Assembly (NCBI RefSeq): GCF_014596445.1
Contig: NZ_MECL01000095.1
Location: 1 to 42,521 of the forward strand
Reading direction: 5' to 3'
From: Streptomyces sp. CBMA29
GTDB lineage: Bacteria; Actinomycetota; Actinomycetes; Streptomycetales; Streptomycetaceae
Length of the DNA stretch: 42,521 nt
Position numbers and translations under genes: made by a program. The number at the start of each line of letters is the position of its first letter. Positions within the stretch are counted from its first letter, which is position 1. A model generated the notes under the pieces. It was not told the origin of the DNA. It did not search any database and was given only the letters and a program-made list of their open reading frames with translations. Positions 8,801 to 16,508 of this stretch are shown here, in pieces.

Positions 8801-9179
8801 CTACGCGCTGCACCTGCCGCTGCGCCCCGGCCCGGTCGGCGGCGCCGATCCCCTTCCCGGCACCGCTTCTGACGTAGCGTCAACGACCCCGCTGGTCGCC
8901 GTCGACCACCCCGACGTCGTGGTCGAGACGGTCAAACTCGCCGACGACCGCAGCGGCGACGTCGTGGTCCGGCTGTACGAGTCGCGCGGCGGGCGGGCCC
9001 GTGCCGTCCTGACCGCGGGCTTCCCCGCGACGGCCGTCCAGGAGACGGACCTGCTGGAGGAACGGCTCGCCGACCACCCGCACGACGACGGGCGCACCCC
9101 GCTGACGCTGCGCCCGTTCCAGGTGCTCACCCTGCGGCTGGTCCGCCCCCGCGAAGGCCAGGAGGGCCGCGTTGCCTGA
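5880..9179 (+). CDS. GH38 alpha-mannosidase homologue with a lost active site
   Basis: A 1,099-residue homologue of bacterial GH38 alpha-mannosidases with the usual order: N-terminal domain, catalytic barrel (about 270-520), helical mid domain (ELDLAPHLGTYTSQARTKRGNRRSE, then HDILPG with H601), and C-terminal beta domains. Family members normally have HAHID...W and WLPD, where the Asp of HxD binds Zn2+ and the Asp of WLPD is both nucleophile and Zn ligand. Here these read HAHTGSAR (Gly283, Arg286) and WLPGASGAS (Gly393). The GDGG loop is also altered (GRGDGGPDRS). The reading frame is intact and flanking motifs are conserved, so hydrolysis is probably lost while the fold is kept. A 15-nt repeat encodes a linker at 668-692. 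The ATG follows GGAAGGG. No signal peptide is seen, so the protein is cytoplasmic. It overlaps the ROK gene by 8 bases. Confidence 0.9.
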   Translation: MHDRMKSGEERIAAFLAERLRPALYPQKLPMDVGAWHIAGEPVPAEVALRADYAPFAVGEAWGRPWATTWFSVHATVPERWAGRRVEALFDLGSGPGDRTWTGAGGGDGTGDGTGAGAFVGPAEGLVHDAHGIPLQGLRPGLGAVLIAGSATGGSSVRLLVEAAANPHIAAGSGAGTRYGDPATAGDTLLYRLRRADLAVRDEDVWQLIHDVHTLEGLMRALPEQQPRRHEIRLALERALDAVDPRAVGRTAGYARTLLTGVLARRAHESAHTVTAVGHAHTGSARLWPVRETVRKCARAFSTMAALADEYPELVVAASSAQHYAWMKDHQPHVFERIRKAVADGNWAPVGGMWVEADTELPGGEALVRQLVHGRRFFRDELGTETDGVWLPGASGASAAFPQLAALAGARWFLGRRPEPGRGSALPHHTFRWEGLDGTRLFAHLAPAGTDSDHGTEGQALTGGDLVRSVDGFADKGHATRSLLPFGRGDGGPDRSMLERARRLADLDGAPRVALGAPARFFRDAQAEYPAAPVWRGELDLAPHLGTYTSQARTKRGNRRSEALLHEAELWSATAAVRHAIPYPYEELERLWKKVLLQQCHDILPGTSIAWAHEEAEQTHRDVTRRLERLIRRAVGDPDGATVLNAGPRARREVVVLAPEDGPAPGTLQTGTLQTGTFPTGAAQPGTAQSGTAQPLSDGRFAVLAQAPAHGSGPAGIALGDLAPVTVTAGSDGGHVLDNGLLRIRVDAAGLVRSAADLGAGREAIAPGAAGNLLQLHRDEPGGWSAARYAPAAGSRDLDRADQVEVTAAGPLLARLRILRGTGRSTVVQELTLTAGSHALTVDTEVDWREQDTVLKAAWPLDVHAEHSRAETQFGHVARPTHENTDGDAARQESVAHRWIHVGEHGWGVALAGDSTYGYDVTRHTRADGGTTTVVRSTLLRAPRSPDPHADRGLQRFRHRLRPGADVDDAICEGYALHLPLRPGPVGGADPLPGTASDVASTTPLVAVDHPDVVVETVKLADDRSGDVVVRLYESRGGRARAVLTAGFPATAVQETDLLEERLADHPHDDGRTPLTLRPFQVLTLRLVRPREGQEGRVA
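7881..7955 (+). repeat. 15-nt coding minisatellite in the GH38 gene
   Basis: Five 15-base units encode LQTGT, LQTGT, FPTGA, AQPGT and AQSGT, followed by a partial AQPL unit. They form a flexible linker between the mid and C-terminal domains. Confidence 0.8.
8870..8883. promoter_or_regulatory. Operator-like site inside the GH38 gene
   Basis: TGACGTAGCGTCAA matches 12 of 14 bases of TGACGCTGCGTCAA upstream of the GH3 gene and contains the inverted repeat TGACG-TAG-CGTCA. It lies about 290 bases before the ROK start, so it could serve an internal promoter or autoregulation, or be a chance match in coding DNA. Confidence 0.35.
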
Positions 9180-11433
9180 AACACCCCACTCGCCGCTCTC
9201 CGAAGTGCCCTCGCGGGACGAGGCGTTGCCGGCCTTCCCCGACGAGCAGCGCCCGCCGGGACCGCCGGACGCGCGGACGCGCGACCTGCTGCGCCAGTGG
9301 GCCGCGGGCGACGGTCCGCTCGCCACCCGCGCCCGGGTCGTCCTGCTCGCCGCCGAAGGGCTGCGGGACGCCGAGATCTCCCGGCGGCTCGGCGTCTCCC
9401 GGCAGACCGTGGGCAGTTGGCGGCACCGCTGGCAGAGCGCGGGGCTGCGCGGTCTCGAACAGCGGCCCCGCACCGGCAGACCCGCCACCGTGGACGAGGC
9501 CGAGGTGGTCACCCGCGCGCTGCTCGCGCCCGGCGGCAGCGGCGCCAGCCGGGCCATCGCCCGCGAACTGGGCCTGTCCCACGCCACGGTGGCCGCGATC
9601 AGACGCCGCTGGCAGCTCACCGCGGACGAGACGGCACCCGCCCCGCACGTACCGACCAGACCGCCGCTGCCCGGCACCGACGTGTGGGTGATGGGCCTGT
9701 ACGCCGACGCGCGCGGCGCCGTCCTGCTCGCCGGTACCCGCGCCGCCGCCCCGGCGCAGGGACCCGCGGCCACCGTCATCGGCGAGGACGTCCTGGCCGG
9801 CCTCGGCCGGGCCCTCGACGCGATGCGCCTGGCCGTGGCCCCTGACCCCGGCGGCCCGCCGCCGCCCGGCCTCACCGGCTACCTCGCCGCGGCGGCCGGA
9901 CACCACCCGGACATCGCCCTGCACGCGATCACCCTCTGGGAGACCGGCCGGATCTCCGCACCCCCGCCCGGCACCACGCCGGTGACCTTCCACCAGCTCC
10001 CGGCCCGTTCCACCTGGCACGGCTTCCTGCGCGCCATGATCGCCCTGGACAGCACCAGCCACCCCGAGTCCTCCCGGCGGGTCTACCTCGACCTCGTCGC
10101 CGCGCTGGAACGGCAGACCGCGGGCGCGCCGGGCCCGGTCCGCTGGCTGCGCGAGAACGTCGCGGGCCACCTGCGCGCCCCGCACACCCCCGAGGCCGTC
10201 GCACACCCGCCCTCGTTCAGCGGTGTCAACCAGATCGACCTCGGCTCCTTCAACGAGTGCGTGGTGATCGAGACCGTCCGGCTGTCCGGCACCATCACCC
10301 GCGGCGAGATCGCCCACCGCACCGGACTCACCCAGCAGTCGGTCTCCCGGATCGCCCGCTCGCTGCTCGACCGCGGCATCCTCGTCGAGGACGCGCAGCG
10401 GCGCGCCACCTCGGGCAAGCCCCGCACCCCGGTGCGGCTCAGCGGCACCGCCGCGCACGCGCTCGGCCTGCACATCGACCCCGAGGTGCTGACCGCCGTC
10501 GTCATCGACCTCGACGGCGCGATCGTCTGCACCCGCACCCGGCCGGTGAGCGCCGACATCGACCCGGCCGAATTCGTCGCGCAGGTGGTCGAGCTGGGCC
10601 GCGAGACGCTGCGGAAGGCGGGCGGCGCGGTCCGCGAGGACGGCTTCCTCGGCATCGGCGTCGCGGTGCCGGGCCCGGTCGACATCGCCTCCGGTACGGT
10701 GCTCGGCCCGCCGCTGCTGTCGGCCTGGAACGACCTGCCGCTGCTCTATCTGCTCAAGGACCACTTCCCGTGCCCGGTGATCATCGAGAAGGACTCGCTG
10801 GCCGCGGCGGCGGGGGAGCGGTGGATCGGCCGCGACCGCAGAGCCCGCGACTTCGCGTACCTCTACCTCGGTACGGGCGTCGGCTCCGGGCTCTACCTCA
10901 ACGGTGACCTCTACCGGGGCGTCAGCGCCAACGCCGGTGAGTTCGGGCAGCTCTGCGCCATCGCGCTGGGGCGGGTGGACGCCGACGGGCGGCCCGAACT
11001 GCTGCCCGAGTGCAATCCGCCGGTCTCCGTGACCGACTTCGCGGTCCGCCGCGGCCTGCCCGCCGCCGACGCCGCCCGCGGCAGCACCGCCGCCTACCGG
11101 GAGGTCGGCCGGGCCGCGGCGGCCGGTGACCCGGCCGCGACGGCCGCGCTGCGCGAGGTGGCGGGCGCCGTCGGACGCGGCGCGCTCGGCCTGGTCGACC
11201 TGCTGGACATCGACCTCATCGTGCTCGGCGGCCCGTTCTTCACCGACGACGTCGCCGGCTTCTACCTGGACGAGATCGGCCGCGCCGTCAACGAATTCCC
11301 CACCGCCCGCAGGCTGCGCCGGGTCGAGGTGGAGCGCTCGGTGCTGAGCGCCGAGGCCGCCGCCGTGGGCGCCGCGTCGACCATCTTCCACGCCACGTTC
11401 ACCCCGCGGCTGCGCGGGCGCGAGCGGCCCTGA
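9172..11433 (+). CDS. ROK-family regulator fused to an IS630-transposase-like N-terminal half
   Basis: At 753 residues this is almost twice the usual ROK repressor length (about 400). Residues 363-425 are the ROK winged helix (GEIAHRTGLTQQSVSRIARSL). Residues 430-750 are the ROK sugar-kinase fold, with GIGVAVPGPVD, EKDSLAAAAGE and LGTGVGSGL. The zinc motif CxCGxxGC is absent: NAGEFGQL is followed by a divergent loop. Residues 50-150 match the N-terminus of IS630-type transposases: RARVVLLAAEGL, AEISRRLGVSRQTV, a GLEQRPRTGRPA linker, and a second helix-turn-helix. The following VMGLYADARGAVLLAG resembles the first strands of the IS630 catalytic core, but the VDEK Asp is missing. The TTG start sits behind GGAGGG and overlaps the GH38 gene, so the two are translationally coupled. 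The protein is likely a regulator with three DNA-binding helices sets; its ligand is unknown. Confidence 0.88.
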   Translation: MPETPHSPLSEVPSRDEALPAFPDEQRPPGPPDARTRDLLRQWAAGDGPLATRARVVLLAAEGLRDAEISRRLGVSRQTVGSWRHRWQSAGLRGLEQRPRTGRPATVDEAEVVTRALLAPGGSGASRAIARELGLSHATVAAIRRRWQLTADETAPAPHVPTRPPLPGTDVWVMGLYADARGAVLLAGTRAAAPAQGPAATVIGEDVLAGLGRALDAMRLAVAPDPGGPPPPGLTGYLAAAAGHHPDIALHAITLWETGRISAPPPGTTPVTFHQLPARSTWHGFLRAMIALDSTSHPESSRRVYLDLVAALERQTAGAPGPVRWLRENVAGHLRAPHTPEAVAHPPSFSGVNQIDLGSFNECVVIETVRLSGTITRGEIAHRTGLTQQSVSRIARSLLDRGILVEDAQRRATSGKPRTPVRLSGTAAHALGLHIDPEVLTAVVIDLDGAIVCTRTRPVSADIDPAEFVAQVVELGRETLRKAGGAVREDGFLGIGVAVPGPVDIASGTVLGPPLLSAWNDLPLLYLLKDHFPCPVIIEKDSLAAAAGERWIGRDRRARDFAYLYLGTGVGSGLYLNGDLYRGVSANAGEFGQLCAIALGRVDADGRPELLPECNPPVSVTDFAVRRGLPAADAARGSTAAYREVGRAAAAGDPAATAALREVAGAVGRGALGLVDLLDIDLIVLGGPFFTDDVAGFYLDEIGRAVNEFPTARRLRRVEVERSVLSAEAAAVGAASTIFHATFTPRLRGRERP

Positions 11434-11523
11434 CCGGGCGGGGCGCGGGCGCCGCTGGCGAACCACCCGCGTCCCGCTTTTTGCAGTGAGAAGTCAAAAA
11501 ATGCCGGTCCGATCGCGTTCTTT

Positions 11524-11543
11524 GTCTTGACGCTGCGTCAAAG
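11524..11543. promoter_or_regulatory. Operator-like palindrome upstream of the GH3 gene
   Basis: GTCTTGACGCTGCGTCAAAG contains the perfect palindrome TTGACGC-T-GCGTCAA (11527-11541). TTGACG could be a -35 box with CACACT 18 bases downstream. The same 20-mer, at 16 of 20 identity, overlaps the lipoprotein promoter at 1537-1556. It is a candidate regulon operator. Confidence 0.6.
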
Positions 11544-11652
11544 ATGGCAACACACTGCCCAACTGATGACGCGAGACCCGGACTTCCTTCGGACTTGCAC
11601 CGAAGTCAGTGCCGGCACCTGCTCGATGCTGCTCGATGACGACGGAGGCAGG

Positions 11653-14600
11653 ATGGACGAGCGAAAGCGCCGACGCGCGGGACTGGCCGCGGTCTGCGCC
11701 ATGGCGTGTGCGATCGGTCTGACGGCGGGATTCGGCCCGAGCGCGGCGGCGAACACCCCACAGGAGGCGGTCGCCGCCACCCCGGTCTACCTCGACACCC
11801 ACCACTCCTTCCAGGAGCGGGCCGCCGACCTGGTGTCGAGGATGACCTCGCAGGAGAAGGTCCAGCAGCTCAGCACCAACAGCGGCCCCGCCATCCCCCG
11901 GCTGGGCGTCCAGCAGTACACGTACTGGAGCGAGGGCCAGCACGGCGTCAACACCCTCGGGGCCAACCAGAACAACGGCGGGGCGCAGGGCGGCGTCCAC
12001 GCCACCAGCTTCCCGACCAACTTCGCCTCGTCCATGTCCTGGGACCCGGCGCTGCTCTACCAGGAGAGCACCGCGATCTCCGACGAGGTGCGCGGTTTCG
12101 TCGACAAGTCGCTCTTCGGCACCGGCCAGAACAACCTCGGCCCGTCCGCCGACGACTACGGTTCGCTGACCTACTGGGCGCCGACGGTCAACCTCGACCG
12201 CGACCCGCGCTGGGGCAGGACCGACGAGGCGTTCGGCGAGGACCCGTACTTCGTCGGGCGGATGGCCGGCCAGTTCGTCGACGGCTACCAGGGCAACAAC
12301 CCCGACGGCACCTCGAAGACCGGCTATCTGAAGGTCGCCTCCACCGCCAAGCACTACGCGCTCAACAACGTCGAGGACAACCGCACCGGCATCAGCTCGG
12401 ACGTCGACGACACCGACCTGCGCGACTACTACACCGCGCAGTTCCGCTCGCTGATCGAGGACGCGCACGTGTCCGGGCTCATGACGTCGTACAACGCGAT
12501 CAACGGCACCCCGTCGGTCTCGGACACCTACACCACCAGCCAACTCGCCCAGCGCACCTACGGGTTCAACGGCTACATCACCTCCGACTGCGGCGCGGTC
12601 GGCACCAACTGGCGGCAGTTCCCCGGCGGTCACGACTGGGCGCCACCCGGCTGGACCACCGACCACAAGGACGACCCGACGTGGACCGAGACCGCCACCG
12701 GCACGACGATGTCCGGGCAGGCCGGCGGCCAGGCGTACGCGCTGCGGGCCGGTACCGACCTCAACTGCACGGGTGACGAGGCGACCACCGCCAACATCCA
12801 GGAGGCCGTCGAGGCGGGCGCGCTCAGCGAGGGCGTGATCGACACCGCCCTGGTGAAGGTCTTCACCATCCGCATGGAGACCGGCGAGTTCGACCCGGCG
12901 AGCGCGGTGTCGTACACGAACATCACCAAGGACCAGATCGAGAGCCCGGCCCACCAGGCGCTCGCCACCACCGTCGCCGACAGCTCCCTGGTGCTGCTGA
13001 AGAACGACAAGCGGGCCTCGGGCGGCGGCAAGCTGCTGCCCGCCGACCCCGCCGCCACCAAGAAGGTCGTCGTCCTCGGCGACCTGGCCGACACCGCGAC
13101 GCTCGGCCTGTACTCGGGTGACCCGACCTACCGGACCAGCCCGCTACGCGGCATCCAGAACGAGATCCACGCGATCGACCCCACGGCCTCCGTGGTCTAC
13201 GACGCGGCGGGCACCTCGTCCACGGGCACCGGCGCCGCGGTGCTCTCCGACAAGACCAGGGCCGACATCAAGGCCGCCGACCTCGTGGTGCTGTTCGTCG
13301 GCACCACCCAGGCCAACGGCGACGAGGGCAACGACCGCGACAACCTCGCCATGCCCGGCAATTACCAGTCGCTGATCGACCAGACGTCGGCGCTCGGCAC
13401 CGACAAGCTCGCCCTGGTCATCCAGTCCGACGGCCCGGTGGACATCCAGAAGGAGACCGCCGCCGGCTCACCGGTCTCCTCGATCGTCTTCAGCGGCTAC
13501 AACGGCCAGTCGCAGGGCACCGCGCTCGCCCATGTGCTCTTCGGCGACGTCAACCCGTCAGGGCACCTCAACTTCACCTGGTACAAGGACGATTCGCAGC
13601 TCCCCGACAAGCAGGACTACGGACTGACCCCGAGCGCCACCGGCGGCCTCGGCCGTACGTACCAGTACTTCACCGGCGCCCCCACGTACCCCTTCGGCTA
13701 CGGGCTCAGCTACAGCTCCTTCTCCTTCACCTCGGTCAGTGCCAACAAGACACGGATCACGCCGGACGGCACCGTGAAGATCGGCGTGGACGTCACCAAC
13801 ACCGGCAAGACGGCGGGCGCCACGGTCGCGCAGCTCTACGCGGCGACCCCCTTCGCCGTCCCCGGCGTGGAACTGCCCGCCAAGCGGCTGGCGGGCTTCG
13901 CCAAGACCAAGGTGCTGGGGCCCGGCAGGAGCCAGCACCTGACGATCACCGTCAAGGCCGCGGACCTGTCCTTCTGGGACGCCGGGAGCTCCCGGCAGAC
14001 CGTCTACAACGGCACCTACGCCTTCCGGCTCGGCCCGGACTCCGCCCACCCGGCGGGCACCGCGAGCGTGAAGATCAGCGGCACACTGACCCCCAAGGTG
14101 CGGTACGTCACCGTGCAGCCCGAGAGCGTCGTCCACGACGCGGGCCAGACCTTCCCGCTCACCGGCAAGAACAAGTGGATCAAGGACGACACGAACCCGG
14201 CGAAGGAACAGCGCGACCTGTCCGTCACCGCGGACAACGTCGTGGAGGCCGTCAACAACGACCAGTCCTTCGTCGACCTGTCCACCGCCAAGGTCACGTA
14301 CCACAGCAGTGACCCGGCCGTCGCGACCGTCGACAAGGACGGCCTGGTGCACGCCGTGGCCGACGGCGTCGCCACCGTCTCGGCGACCGTGGGCGGCGTC
14401 ACCGGCTCCACCCCGGTGGTGGTCCGCGGCACCCTCACGCTCAAGGCGCCGCCGATCGCCGAGGCGGGCAGCACCCTGACCGCGACCACCACGTACACCA
14501 ACGGCGGCGCGTCCGCCGTGCGGAATGTGTCGGTCACGCTCGCCACCCCGGCGGGCTGGACGGCCACGGCCACCGGCCCGGCGGCCTTCGACAGCGTCGG

Positions 14601-15306
14601 CGCGGGCCAGAAGGCCACCACCACCTGGCAGGTGACCGTCCCGGCCGGTGCGGACCCGGACAACTTCACCCTCGACGCCGCCGTCGTCACCCCCTCAGGG
14701 GAGGAGACCGCCCAGGCACCCGTCACCGTGCCGTACGCGTCACTGACCGCCGCCTACAACAACTCCGGCATCAGCGACGACGCCCACACCACGACCGGCA
14801 GCCTGGACGGCGAGGGCGCCAGCTTCTCGCTCCAGGCGCTCGCCGCCCTGGGCTGGCACGCGGGCCGGAACACCGACCACGACGGGGTGTCCTACCCCTG
14901 GCCCGCCACCGCGGGCACCGGGGCCCCGGACAACGCCGTGGCGGGCGGCCAGGCCGTCGAGATCACCGGCAGCGGAACCAAGCTGGGCTTTGTCGGCACC
15001 AGCGCCTTCGGCGCCACCTCCGGCACCGGCACCATCGTCTACACCGACGGGACCACGCAGACCTACGCGCTGGCCCTGTCCGACTGGTGGGCCGGATCAC
15101 CGTCGCAGGGCAGCGACTTCGCCGCCAGCACGCCCTACCTCAACAACGGCGGCGGACAGCAGCAGCAGACCGTGCACATCTCCGCGGCCACCGTGGACCT
15201 GCTGCCCGGCAAGACCGTCCAGGCGATCACCCTGCCGAACGTGAGCAGGACGCAGGTCGACCACCAGGTCGCCATGCACCTGTTCTCGATCGCGGTCGGC
15301 GGCTGA
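11653..15306 (+). CDS. Secreted multidomain GH3 beta-glycosidase
   Basis: A 1,217-residue exported enzyme. The signal peptide spans about residues 1-33 (RKRRR, hydrophobic core, ending AAA). The GH3 N-terminal barrel covers about 50-450, with KHYALNN and the nucleophile Asp312 in GYITSDCGAVG. The GH3 C-terminal domain contains the NGDEGNDRD loop, likely holding the acid/base Glu. A fibronectin-III-like domain follows (FGYGLSYSSFSF). Then come a bacterial Ig-like domain (about 815-920, SSDPAVATVDKDG), a NEW3-like domain (about 930-1020), and a C-terminal beta module of the kind I recall from Streptomyces glycosidases. SDCGA and the layout favour the beta-xylosidase/beta-glucosidase group; the substrate is uncertain. 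ATG 11653 has GGAGG at ideal spacing, better than upstream starts. It lies behind the shared operator palindrome and before a long hairpin. Confidence 0.93.
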   Translation: MDERKRRRAGLAAVCAMACAIGLTAGFGPSAAANTPQEAVAATPVYLDTHHSFQERAADLVSRMTSQEKVQQLSTNSGPAIPRLGVQQYTYWSEGQHGVNTLGANQNNGGAQGGVHATSFPTNFASSMSWDPALLYQESTAISDEVRGFVDKSLFGTGQNNLGPSADDYGSLTYWAPTVNLDRDPRWGRTDEAFGEDPYFVGRMAGQFVDGYQGNNPDGTSKTGYLKVASTAKHYALNNVEDNRTGISSDVDDTDLRDYYTAQFRSLIEDAHVSGLMTSYNAINGTPSVSDTYTTSQLAQRTYGFNGYITSDCGAVGTNWRQFPGGHDWAPPGWTTDHKDDPTWTETATGTTMSGQAGGQAYALRAGTDLNCTGDEATTANIQEAVEAGALSEGVIDTALVKVFTIRMETGEFDPASAVSYTNITKDQIESPAHQALATTVADSSLVLLKNDKRASGGGKLLPADPAATKKVVVLGDLADTATLGLYSGDPTYRTSPLRGIQNEIHAIDPTASVVYDAAGTSSTGTGAAVLSDKTRADIKAADLVVLFVGTTQANGDEGNDRDNLAMPGNYQSLIDQTSALGTDKLALVIQSDGPVDIQKETAAGSPVSSIVFSGYNGQSQGTALAHVLFGDVNPSGHLNFTWYKDDSQLPDKQDYGLTPSATGGLGRTYQYFTGAPTYPFGYGLSYSSFSFTSVSANKTRITPDGTVKIGVDVTNTGKTAGATVAQLYAATPFAVPGVELPAKRLAGFAKTKVLGPGRSQHLTITVKAADLSFWDAGSSRQTVYNGTYAFRLGPDSAHPAGTASVKISGTLTPKVRYVTVQPESVVHDAGQTFPLTGKNKWIKDDTNPAKEQRDLSVTADNVVEAVNNDQSFVDLSTAKVTYHSSDPAVATVDKDGLVHAVADGVATVSATVGGVTGSTPVVVRGTLTLKAPPIAEAGSTLTATTTYTNGGASAVRNVSVTLATPAGWTATATGPAAFDSVGAGQKATTTWQVTVPAGADPDNFTLDAAVVTPSGEETAQAPVTVPYASLTAAYNNSGISDDAHTTTGSLDGEGASFSLQALAALGWHAGRNTDHDGVSYPWPATAGTGAPDNAVAGGQAVEITGSGTKLGFVGTSAFGATSGTGTIVYTDGTTQTYALALSDWWAGSPSQGSDFAASTPYLNNGGGQQQQTVHISAATVDLLPGKTVQAITLPNVSRTQVDHQVAMHLFSIAVGG

Positions 15307-15313
15307 CATGCAG

Positions 15314-15351
15314 CGGCGCGCCGTCCCCCCGCTGCGGAGGACGGCGCGCCG
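15314..15351. terminator. Bidirectional hairpin between convergent genes
   Basis: A perfect 13-bp stem, CGGCGCGCCGTCC / GGACGGCGCGCCG, with a 12-base loop lies between the GH3 gene (plus) and the isomerase gene (minus). It has no T-run but is very GC-rich, as is common in Streptomyces. Confidence 0.65.
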
Positions 15352-15430
15352 AGCGCCGCCCGGCCGGCCAGCCTGTCAGGACCGGGCCCGCCGGGAGGAG
15401 CCGCAGGACGTCAGCGACGATCCCAGACGT

Positions 15431-16438
15431 TCATGAGGATGAGCTGAACGCCGAGTCGAAGGAGGCCGCGGGCGGCTCGATCGCGGCCAGCGCCCGTACG
15501 TGCGCGAGCGCGGCGGGCGCGCCCGTCATCCGGTCCATCCCCGCGTCCTCCCACTCCACCGAGACCGGCCCCTCGTACCCGATGCTGTTGAGCATCCGGA
15601 AGACCGGCTCCCACGGCACGTCGCCGTGCCCGGTCGACACGAAGTCCCAGCCGCGCCGCGGGTCGCCCCACGGCAGATGCGAACCGAGCCGCCCGTTGCG
15701 GCCGTTGAACTGCTTGACCGACTCCTTGCAGTCCACGTGGTAGATACGGTCGCGGAAGTCGTACAGGAAGCCGACCGGGTCGAGGTCCTGCCACACGAAG
15801 TGGCTGGGGTCGAAGTTGAGCCCGAAGGCCGGGCGGTGCCCGATCGCCTCCAGGGTCCGCACGGTCGTCCAGTAGTCGTACGCGATCTCGCCCGGGTGCA
15901 CCTCGTGCGCGTACCGGACCCCGACCTCGTCGAAGACGTCCAGGATCGGATTCCAGCGGTCGGCGAAGTCCGCGAATCCGCGGTCGACCATCTCCTGCGG
16001 CACCGGCGGGAACATCGCCACCGTGTGCCAGATCGACGAACCGGTGAAACCGACCACGGTGTCCACACCGAAGGCCGCGGCGGCCCGCGCGGTGTTCTTG
16101 ATCTCCTCCGCGGCCCGCTCCCGCACCCCCTCGGGTGAGCCGTCGCCCCAGATACGGGCGGGCAGGATGCCGCGGTGCCGCTCGTCGATCGGATGGTCGC
16201 AGACCGCCTGGCTGGTCAGATGGCAGGAGATGGTCCAGCTCTTGAGCCCGTGCTTGTCCAGGGTGTCGCGCAGTCGCGGCAGATACGCGTCGTCGCCGAG
16301 CGCCGCCTCCACGTCGAAGTGGTCACCCCAGCAGGCGATCTCCAGGCCGTCGTACCCCCACCGCGAGGCGAGCGCGCACACCTCGGTGAAGGGCAGGTCG
16401 GCGAACTGGCCGGTGAAGAGCGTGACGGGTCGGGCCAT
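15431..16438 (-). CDS. Sugar isomerase/epimerase (xylose-isomerase-like TIM barrel)
   Basis: A 335-residue AP-endonuclease-2/xylose-isomerase-like protein. The start [17 protein letters not shown] and the segment [16 protein letters not shown] are typical of the first barrel strands. Probable metal ligands are E179 (HEVHPGE), D210 (NFDPSH), a His near 234 (YHVDCKE) and E295 (SVEWED). Members isomerise or epimerise free or keto sugars, and some act with Gfo/Idh enzymes on 3-keto-glycosides. It is downstream of a Gfo/Idh gene with a 70-base gap, on the same strand, so they form one operon. ATG 16438 follows GGAGGA. The C-terminus ends in a Ser-rich tail. Substrate unknown. Confidence 0.9.
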   Translation of the reverse strand: MARPVTLFTGQFADLPFTEVCALASRWGYDGLEIACWGDHFDVEAALGDDAYLPRLRDTLDKHGLKSWTISCHLTSQAVCDHPIDERHRGILPARIWGDGSPEGVRERAAEEIKNTARAAAAFGVDTVVGFTGSSIWHTVAMFPPVPQEMVDRGFADFADRWNPILDVFDEVGVRYAHEVHPGEIAYDYWTTVRTLEAIGHRPAFGLNFDPSHFVWQDLDPVGFLYDFRDRIYHVDCKESVKQFNGRNGRLGSHLPWGDPRRGWDFVSTGHGDVPWEPVFRMLNSIGYEGPVSVEWEDAGMDRMTGAPAALAHVRALAAIEPPAASFDSAFSSSS

Positions 16439-16508
16439 GTGCGTCCTCCAGGGATCAGCGAGTCGGCGAGGTGTCTCGGTGCGGAACAGGGCCTCGGCAG
16501 AAGGGGCT

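Noticed and set aside
5880..9179. Frameshift as the cause of the missing GH38 active-site residues
   Set aside because: Residues on both sides of each altered motif align in the same frame with family motifs, so substitutions, not frameshifts, explain the change.
9172..10210. Separate intact IS630 insertion sequence
   Set aside because: No terminal inverted repeats or TA duplication were seen, the DDE residues are absent, and the frame runs on into the ROK domain.
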